Part shown: positions 1-9,312 of the stretch, piece after piece
How positions within the stretch are numbered: the first letter of the stretch is position 1
Layout of the letters: every line of letters starts with the position of its first letter
Assembly (NCBI RefSeq): GCF_003589595.1
Contig: NW_020653200.1
Span: forward strand, 1,565,665-1,629,664
Source of the DNA: Hyposmocoma kahamanoa
Taxonomy: Eukaryota; Arthropoda; Insecta; Lepidoptera; Cosmopterigidae
Length of the DNA stretch: 64,000 bases
Direction of reading: 5' to 3'
Program-made: the position numbers and the translations under genes
Notes under the pieces: model-generated
What the model was told of the DNA's origin: nothing
What the model saw: only the letters and a program-made list of their open reading frames with translations
Databases searched by the model: none

Positions 1-2567
1 AATTTCAAATACTGGGTATCAACAAAATTAAATAAAATTTACGTAAATCATAAACGATGTAATTTGCACTGAACGCAAGAAACCACAAATGAATCTGTCA
101 AAATAAAATTCTAGTGATAAGTCGAATGTGAAATTGCCGTGTAAAAAATGATAGACAAAAGTCTATCGAGAAGTCAAGAGAGCCCGTATTCTCTCTCATA
201 TGAACATATTGTCGATTTTTGGACATTGTCTACGTCGATTTTTATGTGTATCACGCGAGAATCAGGCACCTGGACTTCATTAAGACCAGTCTTACCGTGC
301 GTGCCTTCCCTCGAAAATTCGGCGGCAGTGTGAACGATATAGGTAACAACGAGCAATAATGTTGAACAATTGGCCATCGCAAAGCTCTAACAAGAGGTCG
401 ACGTCGTCTACATTCATCGTTTTTGATAACAGTTATAGTCGACGAAATATTATTTGTGATATCAAATGTGAACGAAACCAAGGCTAAAAAAACAATATTA
501 TATAATACAAAAAAGCTATTAATATTGTTTTGGTAAAGATATTTGTAATCATAAATAGGGTTACCAGCTTGTTATATCCAGGCCATTTTGTTACACCCTA
601 CAAATTAAGTAATCTTACTATAGTATATAGTTATTACACGTAGACAGCTATTTAGCCACAATTACAAGATATGTTTTCAAGAGGATTCGTCCCAATCTGA
701 GCAGCAGGCTATTAGGCTTTCCGTATTTAATTCATTGTCTTTTGTTTATGTATAAAAAATATATTATTTTTATAAAATTTGCAATGACGGAAAACTGACA
801 TACACCCACAGCAATAGCCTCTTGAGGACTGTTCAACAATGTATGACGTATGTATGTACGCCATCTTGTGTTTAGCTTTTCGAGTTACTCACAAACTTGG
901 AGCCACTTCATGTATGTAATTGTATTATTATGTGTACACGTTATTATACAATTAAAGTCAGTACTTATTGATTATAGCGTATAAAATAATTATAACAATT
1001 TATACAATATTTATTAATGTATAACTAGATAGGTATCTAATAAACAAGGCACCAAAGAGGATGCTTGTTGTACTTGGAAGGAGCCCCATACACCGAAATA
1101 GCCACGACGCTATGCGGTATCAATGTCACCACGCGCGGTTGTCATTGTGCTTTGGTTTGGTTAATTTAGAATCGCACCGCGCTCTGTGTGTGGGGCTTGT
1201 TAAACTACTGTAAGTTAGTTTGAAATAATGTTCACATGCATCGGGGAAACAATGCTTTCATTAAGATACATTTATATATTATTCATTAAACAGCCGGCAC
1301 AAGAATGTGATGCGACGTCGTTTCTGCGCTTCATAATCCGTCGTCGCGTCGTCAGCAAGTCGAGTCAATGCAGACGAACGTGTGGACGGCTGTGCCGTGA
1401 TCTAGTGCCAAGAATGTGTGTACCGTGGCGTTTTCTAACTCCGAACTAATAATATATAATAATATCTCAATAACGCAAACTTCGGACAAAAGCACAAAAC
1501 AACGTCGCTGATCAAAGCTTGTCCAATAAAAAGTGACTGTACATCAATGTATTATTGTAGCATTTAATATTTGTTAAATAATCAAATTATTGTGTACCTT
1601 AGGTATTTTTTTCTTACATATTTATGGTAAATAAGGGGATTTTGGTGTAATGTGTTTATTTTTTATTTTGATATTCCCATTCCTCTTCGTCTTGTCTATG
1701 ATTTTTGCCCAGCAGAACTTACTAGACCTGTACTGTGAGTGCCCTTTAAGCTTTTACAGAACCAAATACAACCCTAACTCCGATACATGTAAATCGGATT
1801 AAGATAAAATTTTCTCACAGCAAATGTTGATATGTCAACGTCGGCAAAACAATGTTGTTTCTGTACACAGTCGCATGAAAATATACTTCATCATTAATTA
1901 TGTTATATGGATCAGAAGGAAGCCTTGTTACATAACCCTATAAACGGATATAGAAAAAGGAGATTGGTCATGTCAGCGATACAGATTATATCGATAATAT
2001 TTCAAAAAAAAACACAAAGATATGTTTAATAAAAATAATATAATCGCCCAATATTTAATAAAATCGCCCAGTAACTAATTTCGAGTTTATTAACCATAAA
2101 AGTTGTACTGGGAGCAGAATCTACTATAAAACATTGAAACAAGTAGTAGTTTCATAAATTACAATAACGTAAAAAAGTCCTGATTATCTTGGCTTAAGGA
2201 TTCATAATTGCATTTTGTATGAATCAATCATTCAAATTAGAATAGTAACTGTATTACAAACACACAACAGTGGTTGTCGAGTGTTATAACTCCTTATTCT
2301 AATATACCAAAAATTTGTCCTATTACCAATGCCTATTACTGAACAACGGCAATTTATGCACTTTTATTAAATTCCAGACACTTCAAAAATATGATATATA
2401 AAAGGATCATTTACTATATTAATTTGCATGTATTAGTTTGTGAAATGGGTTTGTAAGCTTTTTTCTTCCTTCCGTATTCAAATTTCCAAAAATTGCTGGA
2501 GTCTGTTAATTAGCATGTTGCCTATCATTTCTTGCTACATACTTTCTATTGCTTCTTTTATGATTAT
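1..2567. other. Non-coding, no gene seen
   Basis: AT-rich sequence in which I find no conserved protein reading. Two slightly GC-richer patches (about 210-420 and 1080-1440) have short open frames on one or both strands, but none gives a recognisable protein or a clear splice pattern. They could be a promoter or 5' untranslated exon of a gene outside the window; this is only a possibility. Confidence 0.5.
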
Positions 2568-2689
2568 CAAGTGATAGGACGCACAGTTGTACATCTGATG
2601 GTACGCATAGCACCTACCCATAACAGTTGCACCATGACTCAGAACTTTTTGTCATTCTTGGGACATAAAGTTGATTGGTGAACTTTAGA
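2568..2689 (+). repeat. Dispersed repeat, 'gacgggacgaacaag' family, left piece
   Basis: Diverged match to the better-preserved copy at 21795-22120, sharing the 'aagtga-gggacg', 'ccataacagttgca' and 'tgggacataa' blocks in the same order. It breaks off where the MITE at 2690 begins, and a later part of the same family appears at 3170-3425. The class of the parent element (SINE or LINE tail) is not certain. Confidence 0.6.
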
Positions 2690-2798
2690 TACAGGGTCAA
2701 GAGCACGTCAAGCTTGACACTTAAGATTTAAATTCAACTCTATGCCGCTGACGATAAGAACGGTCCAAAGTGTTAAGCTTGACGTGCTTTTGACTGTA
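2690..2798. mobile_element. MITE, family A ('TCAAGAGCACGTCAAGCTTGAC'), copy 1
   Basis: A 109-bp element beginning TACAGGGTCAAGAGCACGTC and ending in its near reverse complement (GACGTGCTTTTGACTGTA). The inverted ends run through the AAGCTTGACAC block, so most of the element can fold. Start TA and end TA fit a TA target preference as in Tc1/mariner-type elements, but no transposase is linked. Six more copies lie at 15857, 25113, 29751, 32720, 33918 and 34809. Confidence 0.8.
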
Positions 2799-2848
2799 CC
2801 TATAAAACATCTGAATATCTGATTGATGCGTGTAGGATACCTATTAGC

Positions 2849-3095
2849 CTGCTAACAGATTGATCGCATCTGCGTGAATTCGTAATCAAATTCATGCAGT
2901 CGAGACCACGACTGGTTGAAGTTGACAACAACTCCATATAGTAACTGCATGCAGTTAATGCGTGACGTCGTTATCGGAGACCTCGACTGCATGAAATTGA
3001 TGCGTGAAGTCGTTATCAACTTCATGCAGTCGTGGTCTTGGCGTGATCACGACTAAACACATTAACTGCAAACATGTAGTCTTATCTGTTAGCAG
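2849..3095. mobile_element. MITE with internal repeated modules
   Basis: Bounded by a 12-bp perfect inverted repeat (CTGCTAACAGAT at 2849, ATCTGTTAGCAG ending at 3095). Inside, a module built on 'TGCATGCAGT', 'GCGTGAcGTCGTTATC' and 'ACTTCATGCAGTCG' occurs several times in both orientations, giving overlapping hairpins. There is no coding capacity. This looks like a non-autonomous DNA transposon whose subterminal repeats have multiplied; the superfamily is not clear. Confidence 0.65.
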
Positions 3096-3169
3096 CCCAA
3101 GACAAACAATTTTTTTAAAGTAAATACATATTTTCATTATAATAAAAAATAATAACAATTTGTTTTATA

Positions 3170-3425
3170 AAGGTTTTTAATAACTCATGGTTACAGTACA
3201 GTAGCAACTTCAAAAATACCCGCCATACCATCAGTGGTGCTCTTAGTGGTATAATGGGTCCAGCCCGAAGTTGACTAGTCCCATGTTCCTTTGATTTCAC
3301 CAGAACCCTTATCAAAACTGGAACGCAGTAATGATTACGTAACTACATGATGGCAGTATTTCCTTAGACAAACACACTTTATAAGGAGCTCTGCTACTAC
3401 TAAAACTTCTGCTGATATTATTGCA
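3170..3425 (+). repeat. Dispersed repeat, 'gacgggacgaacaag' family, right piece
   Basis: Matches the later half of the copy at 21795-22120: the blocks 'caccag-accctta', 'cgcagtaatg', 'ggcagtactt' and 'aaggagct-tgctactac' occur in the same order. With the piece at 2568-2689 it reads as one old copy interrupted by two MITEs, or as two adjacent partial copies. Confidence 0.6.
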
Positions 3426-3597
3426 TGGTTGCAATGAAGTTTTTATTGAATTTTAAGGAGGTATAATCATACAAACAATACAAATGCGTTTAAATGGACT
3501 TATTTGTATTTTGCAACTTCATAGTCAAGTTTATTTTCAATTTCTGAGACATTATTACATGTGTACATATCAGACTTATTTCTTAACATTCAAAGAA

Positions 3598-3603
3598 TTT
3601 ATT
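3598..3603 (-). terminator. PPIL1 polyadenylation signal (AATAAA)
   Basis: Plus-strand tttatt, read as AATAAA on the minus strand, 24 bases after the cyclophilin stop codon. A second tttatt lies at the stop itself. A 3' untranslated region this short is plausible for a compact housekeeping gene. Confidence 0.5.
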
Positions 3604-3626
3604 CTAACTTTTTAAACTTTAAACAT

Positions 3627-4071
3627 TTATTTCTGTATATACGCTCTGACAATTCGAACATCATCAACAGGTGTGTCATTCTTGTCACACTCAACAAGCC
3701 CTATTCGTTTGACAACAGCCATTCCAGTCTGTATGCGACCAAATATAGAGTGTTTCCCATCCAACCATTGCGTAGGTGCCAGAGTGATGAAGAATTGTGA
3801 TCCATTTGTGTCGGGTCCAGCGTTAGCCATAGATAATACACCAGCACCAGTGTGTTTCAAGTCTGGTGATATCTCGTCTTCGAATGTAGGCCCATATATT
3901 GACTGGCCACCTTTCCCCGTGCCTGTGGGGTCGCCCCCTTGAATCATGAAGTCCCGAATGATCCTATGAAACTTTGTGTTGTTGTAGTATCCTCGCCGGA
4001 CAAGCTCCATAAAGTTTCTGCAGGTGTTTGGAGCGTGCCTCCAATACATTTCAACCGTCACCGTGCCCATG
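3627..4071 (-). CDS. PPIL1: PPIL1 exon 2
   Basis: Begins right after the acceptor TTCGCAG (minus strand), supplies the last base of the split Ser codon, and continues as SMGTVTVEMYW to the stop TAA. It contains the whole cyclophilin core. Confidence 0.93.
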
Positions 4072-4225
4072 CTGCGAACAAAGCGCAATAGTGTTATGCA
4101 CATCGAGTAAATCTTGGTGTTTAAAAAAAATTCTAATGTGGTCTCATAACTTACGATGTTTCAAGCACCGCGATCGGTGGTTGCCAGGACTTATCAGGAA
4201 TTCCGGCATTAGAATATCCAAGCAT
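3627..4225 (-). CDS. PPIL1: Peptidyl-prolyl cis-trans isomerase PPIL1-like (cyclophilin), complete
   Basis: Complete two-exon gene, complement of join(3627..4071, 4155..4225), 171 residues; human PPIL1 is 166. The family interconverts cis and trans X-Pro bonds and sits in the active spliceosome with SKIP/SNW1. Exon 1 carries the PPIL1-specific N-terminus (IPDKSWQPP, then VLETS), which separates it from other cyclophilins. The cyclophilin fold fills the rest: FHRIIRDFMIQGGDPTGTG at 58-76, with the catalytic arginine R60 and pocket residues F65, M66 and Q68, ANAGPDTNGSQFF at 106-118, and TQWLDGKH with pocket W126. All active-site residues are present, so it should be an active enzyme. The single 83-bp intron has GTAAGT and CGCAG borders and splits the codon of S24. 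The reading frame of exon 2 alone is open further upstream, but the splice and the family N-terminus decide the start at 4225. Confidence 0.95.
4155..4225 (-). CDS. PPIL1: PPIL1 exon 1
   Basis: 71 bases, 23 codons plus two bases, from ATG to the donor GTAAGT. It encodes a short leader, then GIPDKSWQPPIAVLET, matching the PPIL1 N-terminus. It is too short to be found by a simple open-frame search. Confidence 0.92.
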
Positions 4226-4915
4226 TTTATTAACTTTGTATACTATAAACAAACAATATAATTTATAACCTCAAAAAATCACCGCCAATTTCTTTGCTTT
4301 TTAAAGTTTACAGCCTGGTTGCAGACCTTTATGCCAATTTTGTAAATTTTTGGAGTTCGTGCTTAAAAAATCGCAGCCAATGTTTTATCCGCCGATAGAA
4401 AGCACAATTTACCAATGATCTTTTAATTAGATGTGGTTTGTGACTTATATCAAGCAATCAATATCGTTTACTCTCGTTGTGTAACAAGTCACCTTATATC
4501 AATATCAAAGTCCTCTTACTCTTTGGTAACAAGCTATCGCTCCCGCATTCCATAGAGTAAGTTGATAGTATAGTGTCTGTGATCTTGATCGCATTCGTTA
4601 CAATGTTGTATGTACACTGGCAACTTTGAGACAATGGAATTGATATCCTTATTATAAGCAACACCATCTTTCTAATTTGTGACAGAGATTAGAATAACAA
4701 TATTTCTTTTTTTCCATCCTCTAAGGTATTTCTTTGACTATGTATTTCCATTATCGAAGTCGCCGCGTCAAGTCCTCCATGAAATAATGTCGTCTTGCCT
4801 TAGACTACTTTTCCATCCTCTAAGCGTCTTGCGCCATACAAACTTGCAAAAAAACTTGCTATGTCCAGTCCAGGCAAGGATTAGGGACGGGCGTTACAGA
4901 TCGTATATAGTTATT

Positions 4916-4983
4916 GAATCTATATCAATATATAGATTTTGCCACAGTTAATGAATCTATATCAATATATAGATTTTGCCACA
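4916..4983. repeat. Tandem duplication, 31 bp identical, period 37
   Basis: Two identical 31-base units start at 4916 and 4953, separated by six bases. Each contains the palindromic block AATCTATATCAATATATAGATT, so each unit can also form a hairpin. Confidence 0.85.
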
Positions 4984-5215
4984 ATTGGCTACATCGAATA
5001 TGCGATATCGTGTATTTTAGAAACTATGTATCGATATTGCTCCGCATCGCGTATTTTATAGCGATGCCGAATCAAACCGAGCGATTACCGAGTGCATACC
5101 AACACGAAATCGTACATTTACTAAACTACTTGATACTTGGTGCAACGGGCTGGTATCCGCAACTCGACGACAAAGCGCCTATTTTGCGTGTAGTGGGTGC
5201 AGGGTCCTACTCGTG

Positions 5216-5866
5216 TCACCCAAGCTCCTCCAGGAATCTCAGCAGCCTCCTTGGTTTGCTGAAGATTTCGGGGAGCGACCTTTGCACTCCAAGGTACTTT
5301 GCCCTGTAGTTGGCCACGCCGGAGCACTGGAGTAGGATGTGCGCAGCCGTTTCCTCCCCCTCCATGCACGCTCTGCATAGAGGGCTGTCTGTGATACCTT
5401 AATTGAAAAGGTGTTTATTGTATGGACCATGACCCGTTAGGGCGGCAGTTAGAGTGCGAAGCTCTTGCCTTTTAAGTTTAATTAGTATTCGAGATAGACT
5501 GGCATTGAGCGTTGGGAGTGCTTCACTCGCCTGTCTACAAACCGTAAGGGTGGTCCATGTATTATTATGTGAAGATTTTGTACCTTTGTGTATAGTTGTT
5601 CTGGACCATTGGCAGGAGAGGGACACTATCGGTTCTGGTCCTACAGCGTCCGTCTCCGACCCTTTCCTGGCTAGTTCATCTGCTGCATCATTGCCACGTG
5701 AGCCGCTGTGTCCTTTAATCCACTGAAGAGTTACGTGGTTTTGTATACACCTCCATGAGTGCTTGATGGAATTTGTAAATGAGCCTTGATTTACCAAATT
5801 ATATACCGATATTGCTTCGTATATATTCGCTGAGTGGATATCAATGCGAAACTGTTTTTTGTGCAT
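5216..5866 (-). pseudogene. LINE ORF2 C-terminus (RNase H and cysteine-motif tail), decayed
   Basis: The minus strand reads as the end of a non-LTR retrotransposon ORF2 of the R1/LOA/I/Jockey group. An RNase H remnant is visible as WIKGHSGSRGNDAADELARKG (residues about 49-69 of this frame), and further on LTGHGPYNKHLF, followed after an in-frame TAA (5399-5401) by [21 protein letters not shown] and HILLQCSGVANYR, the Cys/His tail typical of these elements. The natural stop is TGA at 5216-5218. It is truncated at its 5' side, lacks the reverse transcriptase domain, and carries one internal stop, so it is a dead fragment. Related tails lie at 13485-13685 and 15212-15261. Confidence 0.85.
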
Positions 5867-5982
5867 CTTCGGAACTGTATACTGTGTGAAGAGAAGTTAA
5901 TTTTTTTTGATGGAAGTTAGTAAGTAAGTTATTCTGGCGTAATGCATTTACATCCAATGATTGACGATACGATTTAATCAAA

Positions 5983-6175
5983 CGGCAAGGTATCAGGGCG
6001 CACGCGGGCTATATCCAATAATATATAGTTTCGAAATCTGATTCCGAATATCAGTAACGGCAATGTACCAACGCAGCGCGCACGCCGGCTGCATCCATGA
6101 ATATATAGTTTCAGAAAATATATAGTTTCGAAATCGATTTCGAATATCGATATATAGTTTCGATACGATATTCAG
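5983..6175. repeat. Degenerate tandem repeat with 'atatatagtttcgaaat' core
   Basis: Two longer units (each 'cggcaa-gtac/tcag...cgcacgc-ggct-atatcca' followed by 'atatatagtttc') are followed by several short copies of 'atatatagtttcgaaatc'. The units differ by small gaps, so the array is old. Confidence 0.65.
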
Positions 6176-6236
6176 AAAAAGCTGTATTACCCATACCCAC
6201 CGAGGATGGAATTAAGTTCATAAGTACATTTTAATT

Positions 6237-6425
6237 AACCGACTTCAAAAAAGTAGGAGGTTCTTAATTTGACTCTTTTTTTGTATTTATGTTACGCGAT
6301 AACTCCGGTGAACCGATTTTGATGTGTTTTTTGTTGGAAAGAGGTACATCGATAATGGTCCCTTAGGAAATATTCACCTCTAATTTATGGTAGCAAACTA
6401 GGGGATGAATCCGGTTTCGCAGTTT
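6237..6425 (+). repeat. 'ccgacttcaaaaaag' dispersed repeat, copy 1
   Basis: Begins aaccgacttcaaaaaagtag and contains the family blocks 'ttacgcgataactccggtga', 'gaaccgattttgatg', 'ttgttggaaagagg' and 'aactaggggatgaatccggt'. The same blocks recur in order at 18534 and 20068. This repeat is very common in Lepidoptera; its superfamily assignment is not something I can settle from three diverged copies. Confidence 0.75.
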
Positions 6426-6627
6426 CGCATGAATCAATTCTATTTATCGATTACTTAGGAAATATTCGAAATATTTATGGAGCCTACATAAATATGATTA
6501 TGTAATGAAGATTATTCTAGTTGATTTCTCCGTTGTATAGGTTTGGGTACCTGTATAATGTAGTAAATTACATTGAAATAAATTATAAATAATGAAAATA
6601 AGTCCTAATTGTTTGTTATAAACTCTA

Positions 6628-6770
6628 CTGCCTCCATATCCAAATGGCTACTATGCTAAACTGCAACGCAGAGGTCCCGGGTTCGAATCCCGGGACGGAT
6701 GAAATATTTCTGTGGTCTACACTTATTTTTCTCGTGAGTTTGGGTGTAATCATACTCCATAATAAATAAT
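6628..6770 (+). mobile_element. tRNA-derived SINE, copy 1 (partial tail)
   Basis: Starts ctgcctccatatccaaatgg and contains a perfect polymerase III B box (GGTTCGAATCC at about 6680), then the family's 'gaaatatttctgtggtctac' and 'tttctcgtgagtttgggtgt' blocks. It ends early, with a different 3' tail from the copies at 39738 and 51908. Confidence 0.75.
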
Positions 6771-7782
6771 TTCATTTGACACACTCACCCATAGTAATCG
6801 CTTGTAGCCCTTTTTAGTGTATTTGATGTTAATAATTTTATTTATTATACATATATTTAACATATAGCATTCACTATCATTTGAGATTTCGATATCATTA
6901 GAGACTATACGTAAATTAGTTTTTCAATGTTTTATTATTTATTATCATCATCGACACTGAACGTCGATAGTGTTCCTTCACTAGCTAATCCAAAGGAATC
7001 GATTCCCACTAAAAGAGTACCCGGGTCGTTTTCAGATAACCTCCAAAAATGTGTGCCTTTCAATAAGTTTTATGTTATTACATGAATGCTAAACATTATT
7101 TATTTAATATGATTGCTTGCTTACTTAGTCTATGTTACACATAAAAAGACTAATTTGCTATGTCACAGTAATAAATAAATATTAAAAAACTGGGCAATTT
7201 CACATCGCCCTAATTTTATGAAAAGAAGAAAAAATTAAACACTCGTGGAAATCGAGGATAAACTCTAATAACTTACACGTTGAATGCATACCGTAACTTT
7301 CCAATTTATTATAAACAAACATGTTTTCTTGGGAATACAAAATGTGTTTCAATTTTCCTTATCATTAGTGTCAATTCAACTAAAAGTCTCCTAATAACAA
7401 AATTTCATACCGCATCACTTTCACCCTTCGCACACGTGAGAAGGGGCTCCTGTCGGATTGGAGTATACACAGTGAAGTAACCTGTGCATCTCCGTTTTAG
7501 CATTAAATCGACTTAATTCCAATTTCAACGCTAGTGACTAAATCGTTCTCATTCATGTAAAGCAATCTATCTAAATAAGTATTAAGTAATAGTTTTATAA
7601 ACTTTGTTGTACATCAATTAGACAAAGGGAATTTTAAAATCCATGCACCTTTATAACGGTCCCGTATATTTTACACACCTGACAATTAAAAATGTATCCA
7701 AATATAATTATTTTAGCTGTCATTCTTATCTACTTTTAAATCAAATAGTTACTTCAAGCCAAACATTTACTATAACAATTAG

Positions 7783-7935
7783 ATGGTGATTGATAGTGGT
7801 TGTGATGACGGTGGTGACGATGGTGGTGGTGGTGATGATGACTGTGAGTGTTGTAGTGATTATGACGATGATTGTGATGATGATGTGAATGATAATGATG
7901 CTGATGATAATGGTGTTGATGATGGTGATGATGAT
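7783..7935. repeat. GAT/GGT trinucleotide microsatellite
   Basis: About 150 bases of imperfect GAT, GGT and GAC triplets. It opens long Asp-rich and His-rich frames on the two strands, which are by-products of the repeat and not genes. Confidence 0.9.
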
Positions 7936-9218
7936 ATATTGATGTACAACAAAGTTTATATGACATTAACAAAATACTTATTTAGATTTATTTATTAATT
8001 ACGTATAGATAGAAAGATGGTCTTACACGGATGAGAAACATTTTGATACAAGTAGTTATATTAAAATATTCGTTGCATGTTAAATGTTTTTTGTGAACGA
8101 TAAAATGTGTGTTTCAGTAATAATTTCTTTTAATAATTTCATTACTGTGCTGTCTTTCTCATTTACGTTTATGAGAAAATCATTCGTGTTACTGCTATCT
8201 CATTCGTGCATTAGCATTCGTGTGACCTAAAATATCGTTTTTTGTTGTATTTAACTTAAATGTTTCCGTGATTTTATAATTATTGACATTGCTTGAACTT
8301 ATTTGTACGTTTAACACCTTAAAACTAAAAGAAAATAGGGTTTTACAAAAATCATTCAAAAAGTGCCATTGAAATTCGGAAAGTGAAATTCACCCATTCT
8401 TTGCATGGACATGCTATGAATGTCTGTTTTATCAATATATATTTGTAAAAGTAAACGAGCGCGTACTGTTGTCGAATTTTGTTTATGTGAGACCATAGTG
8501 ACACAACTCGTTATTGCATATGAGTGCACTTGTTTGCTGGTAGTATAAGCTGGTATCTCGAACTAGAATACCCGTATCGGACTGTTTTAAGGAATCCCCA
8601 GTCAATCCAAACACGCCGCCTCAAATTGCCTATCCTCTTTGTGGCGGCCATATTTACAGAAACATAATTAAACTTCATGTTTAGTCTTATGGCTTGCCAA
8701 AGCCTTAATAAATAAAAAAAAAATAACGGTTTGACATATAGAGTATAGATGACAAAAAAGATTGCATTATTTTTTATACTTAGGTGTAAAAGAAACAAAA
8801 AGCCTGTTTTAAAGGACAAATTTTGAAATGTAAGCGAGATGTTTGATAAATTTATTAAAGATTATTAAAGTTATATTCCTCGCAGCTTCTGCGTTCGTCT
8901 CTCGCCTCTTACATACTTACTATATCTTTCTAATTTGTGTTACATACCTCATGCAATGATATTATATTATTTTATGCTCACTGCCTAAAGTGATATTTTA
9001 TCTGTAAGGATTTGATCGTCTGTCTTATTTAAAATATTGGTCTGTGGTCAAATAATGCCACGTGATTTGGCAATTGTAACTTGTGGTATTCAAAGCATAT
9101 TTTGTTTTTTTTTTTGCAACTGAGGAAGGAAATAACTCTTTTCTCTTTGACATTTTGTTGTAAGCCGACGACGACGAAGTGAAAAGAGGCTTTGAGTTGA
9201 AGCGTTGAAAACGGAGAT

Positions 9219-9312
9219 ATGGAGTCGGAACACCAAGGCAATGTAGAGGAAGTAGAGGAAGCTATGGAGTCGGAACATCAGCCTAAACTTAGCCCTATGA
9301 GAGCATTCCAAG
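9219..9312 (+). CDS. RhoGAP68F: RhoGAP68F candidate first coding exon
   Basis: ATG, then [20 protein letters not shown], ending before the donor GTAGGT with one base left over, which fits the phase needed by the next exon. The protein is acidic and carries an internal repeat of MESEHQ. The family N-terminus is poorly conserved, so homology cannot confirm it. A near-copy of its first 32 bases lies at 10163-10194. Confidence 0.55.

Larger units (their letters stand above)
4226..9218. other. Spacer between divergent PPIL1 and RhoGAP68F
   Basis: About 5 kb between two head-to-head genes. It contains a decayed LINE, tandem duplications, a SINE, one 'gacttcaaaaaag' repeat and a GAT microsatellite, all listed separately. 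The proximal promoters are expected just above 4225 (minus) and just before 9219 (plus); I see no clear TATA box at a convincing distance for either. Confidence 0.6.

Noticed and set aside
1228..1449. Open frame of 73 codons
   Set aside because: No family match; at most part of an untranslated exon.
5454..5726. Plus-strand open frame of 90 codons
   Set aside because: It is the antisense of the LINE RNase H region.
6628..6710. Possible tRNA gene with a perfect B box
   Set aside because: The acceptor stem does not close and the rest matches the SINE family, so it is a SINE head.
7754..7998. His-rich and Asp-rich open frames on opposite strands
   Set aside because: They translate a GAT/GGT microsatellite; low complexity and no gene context.
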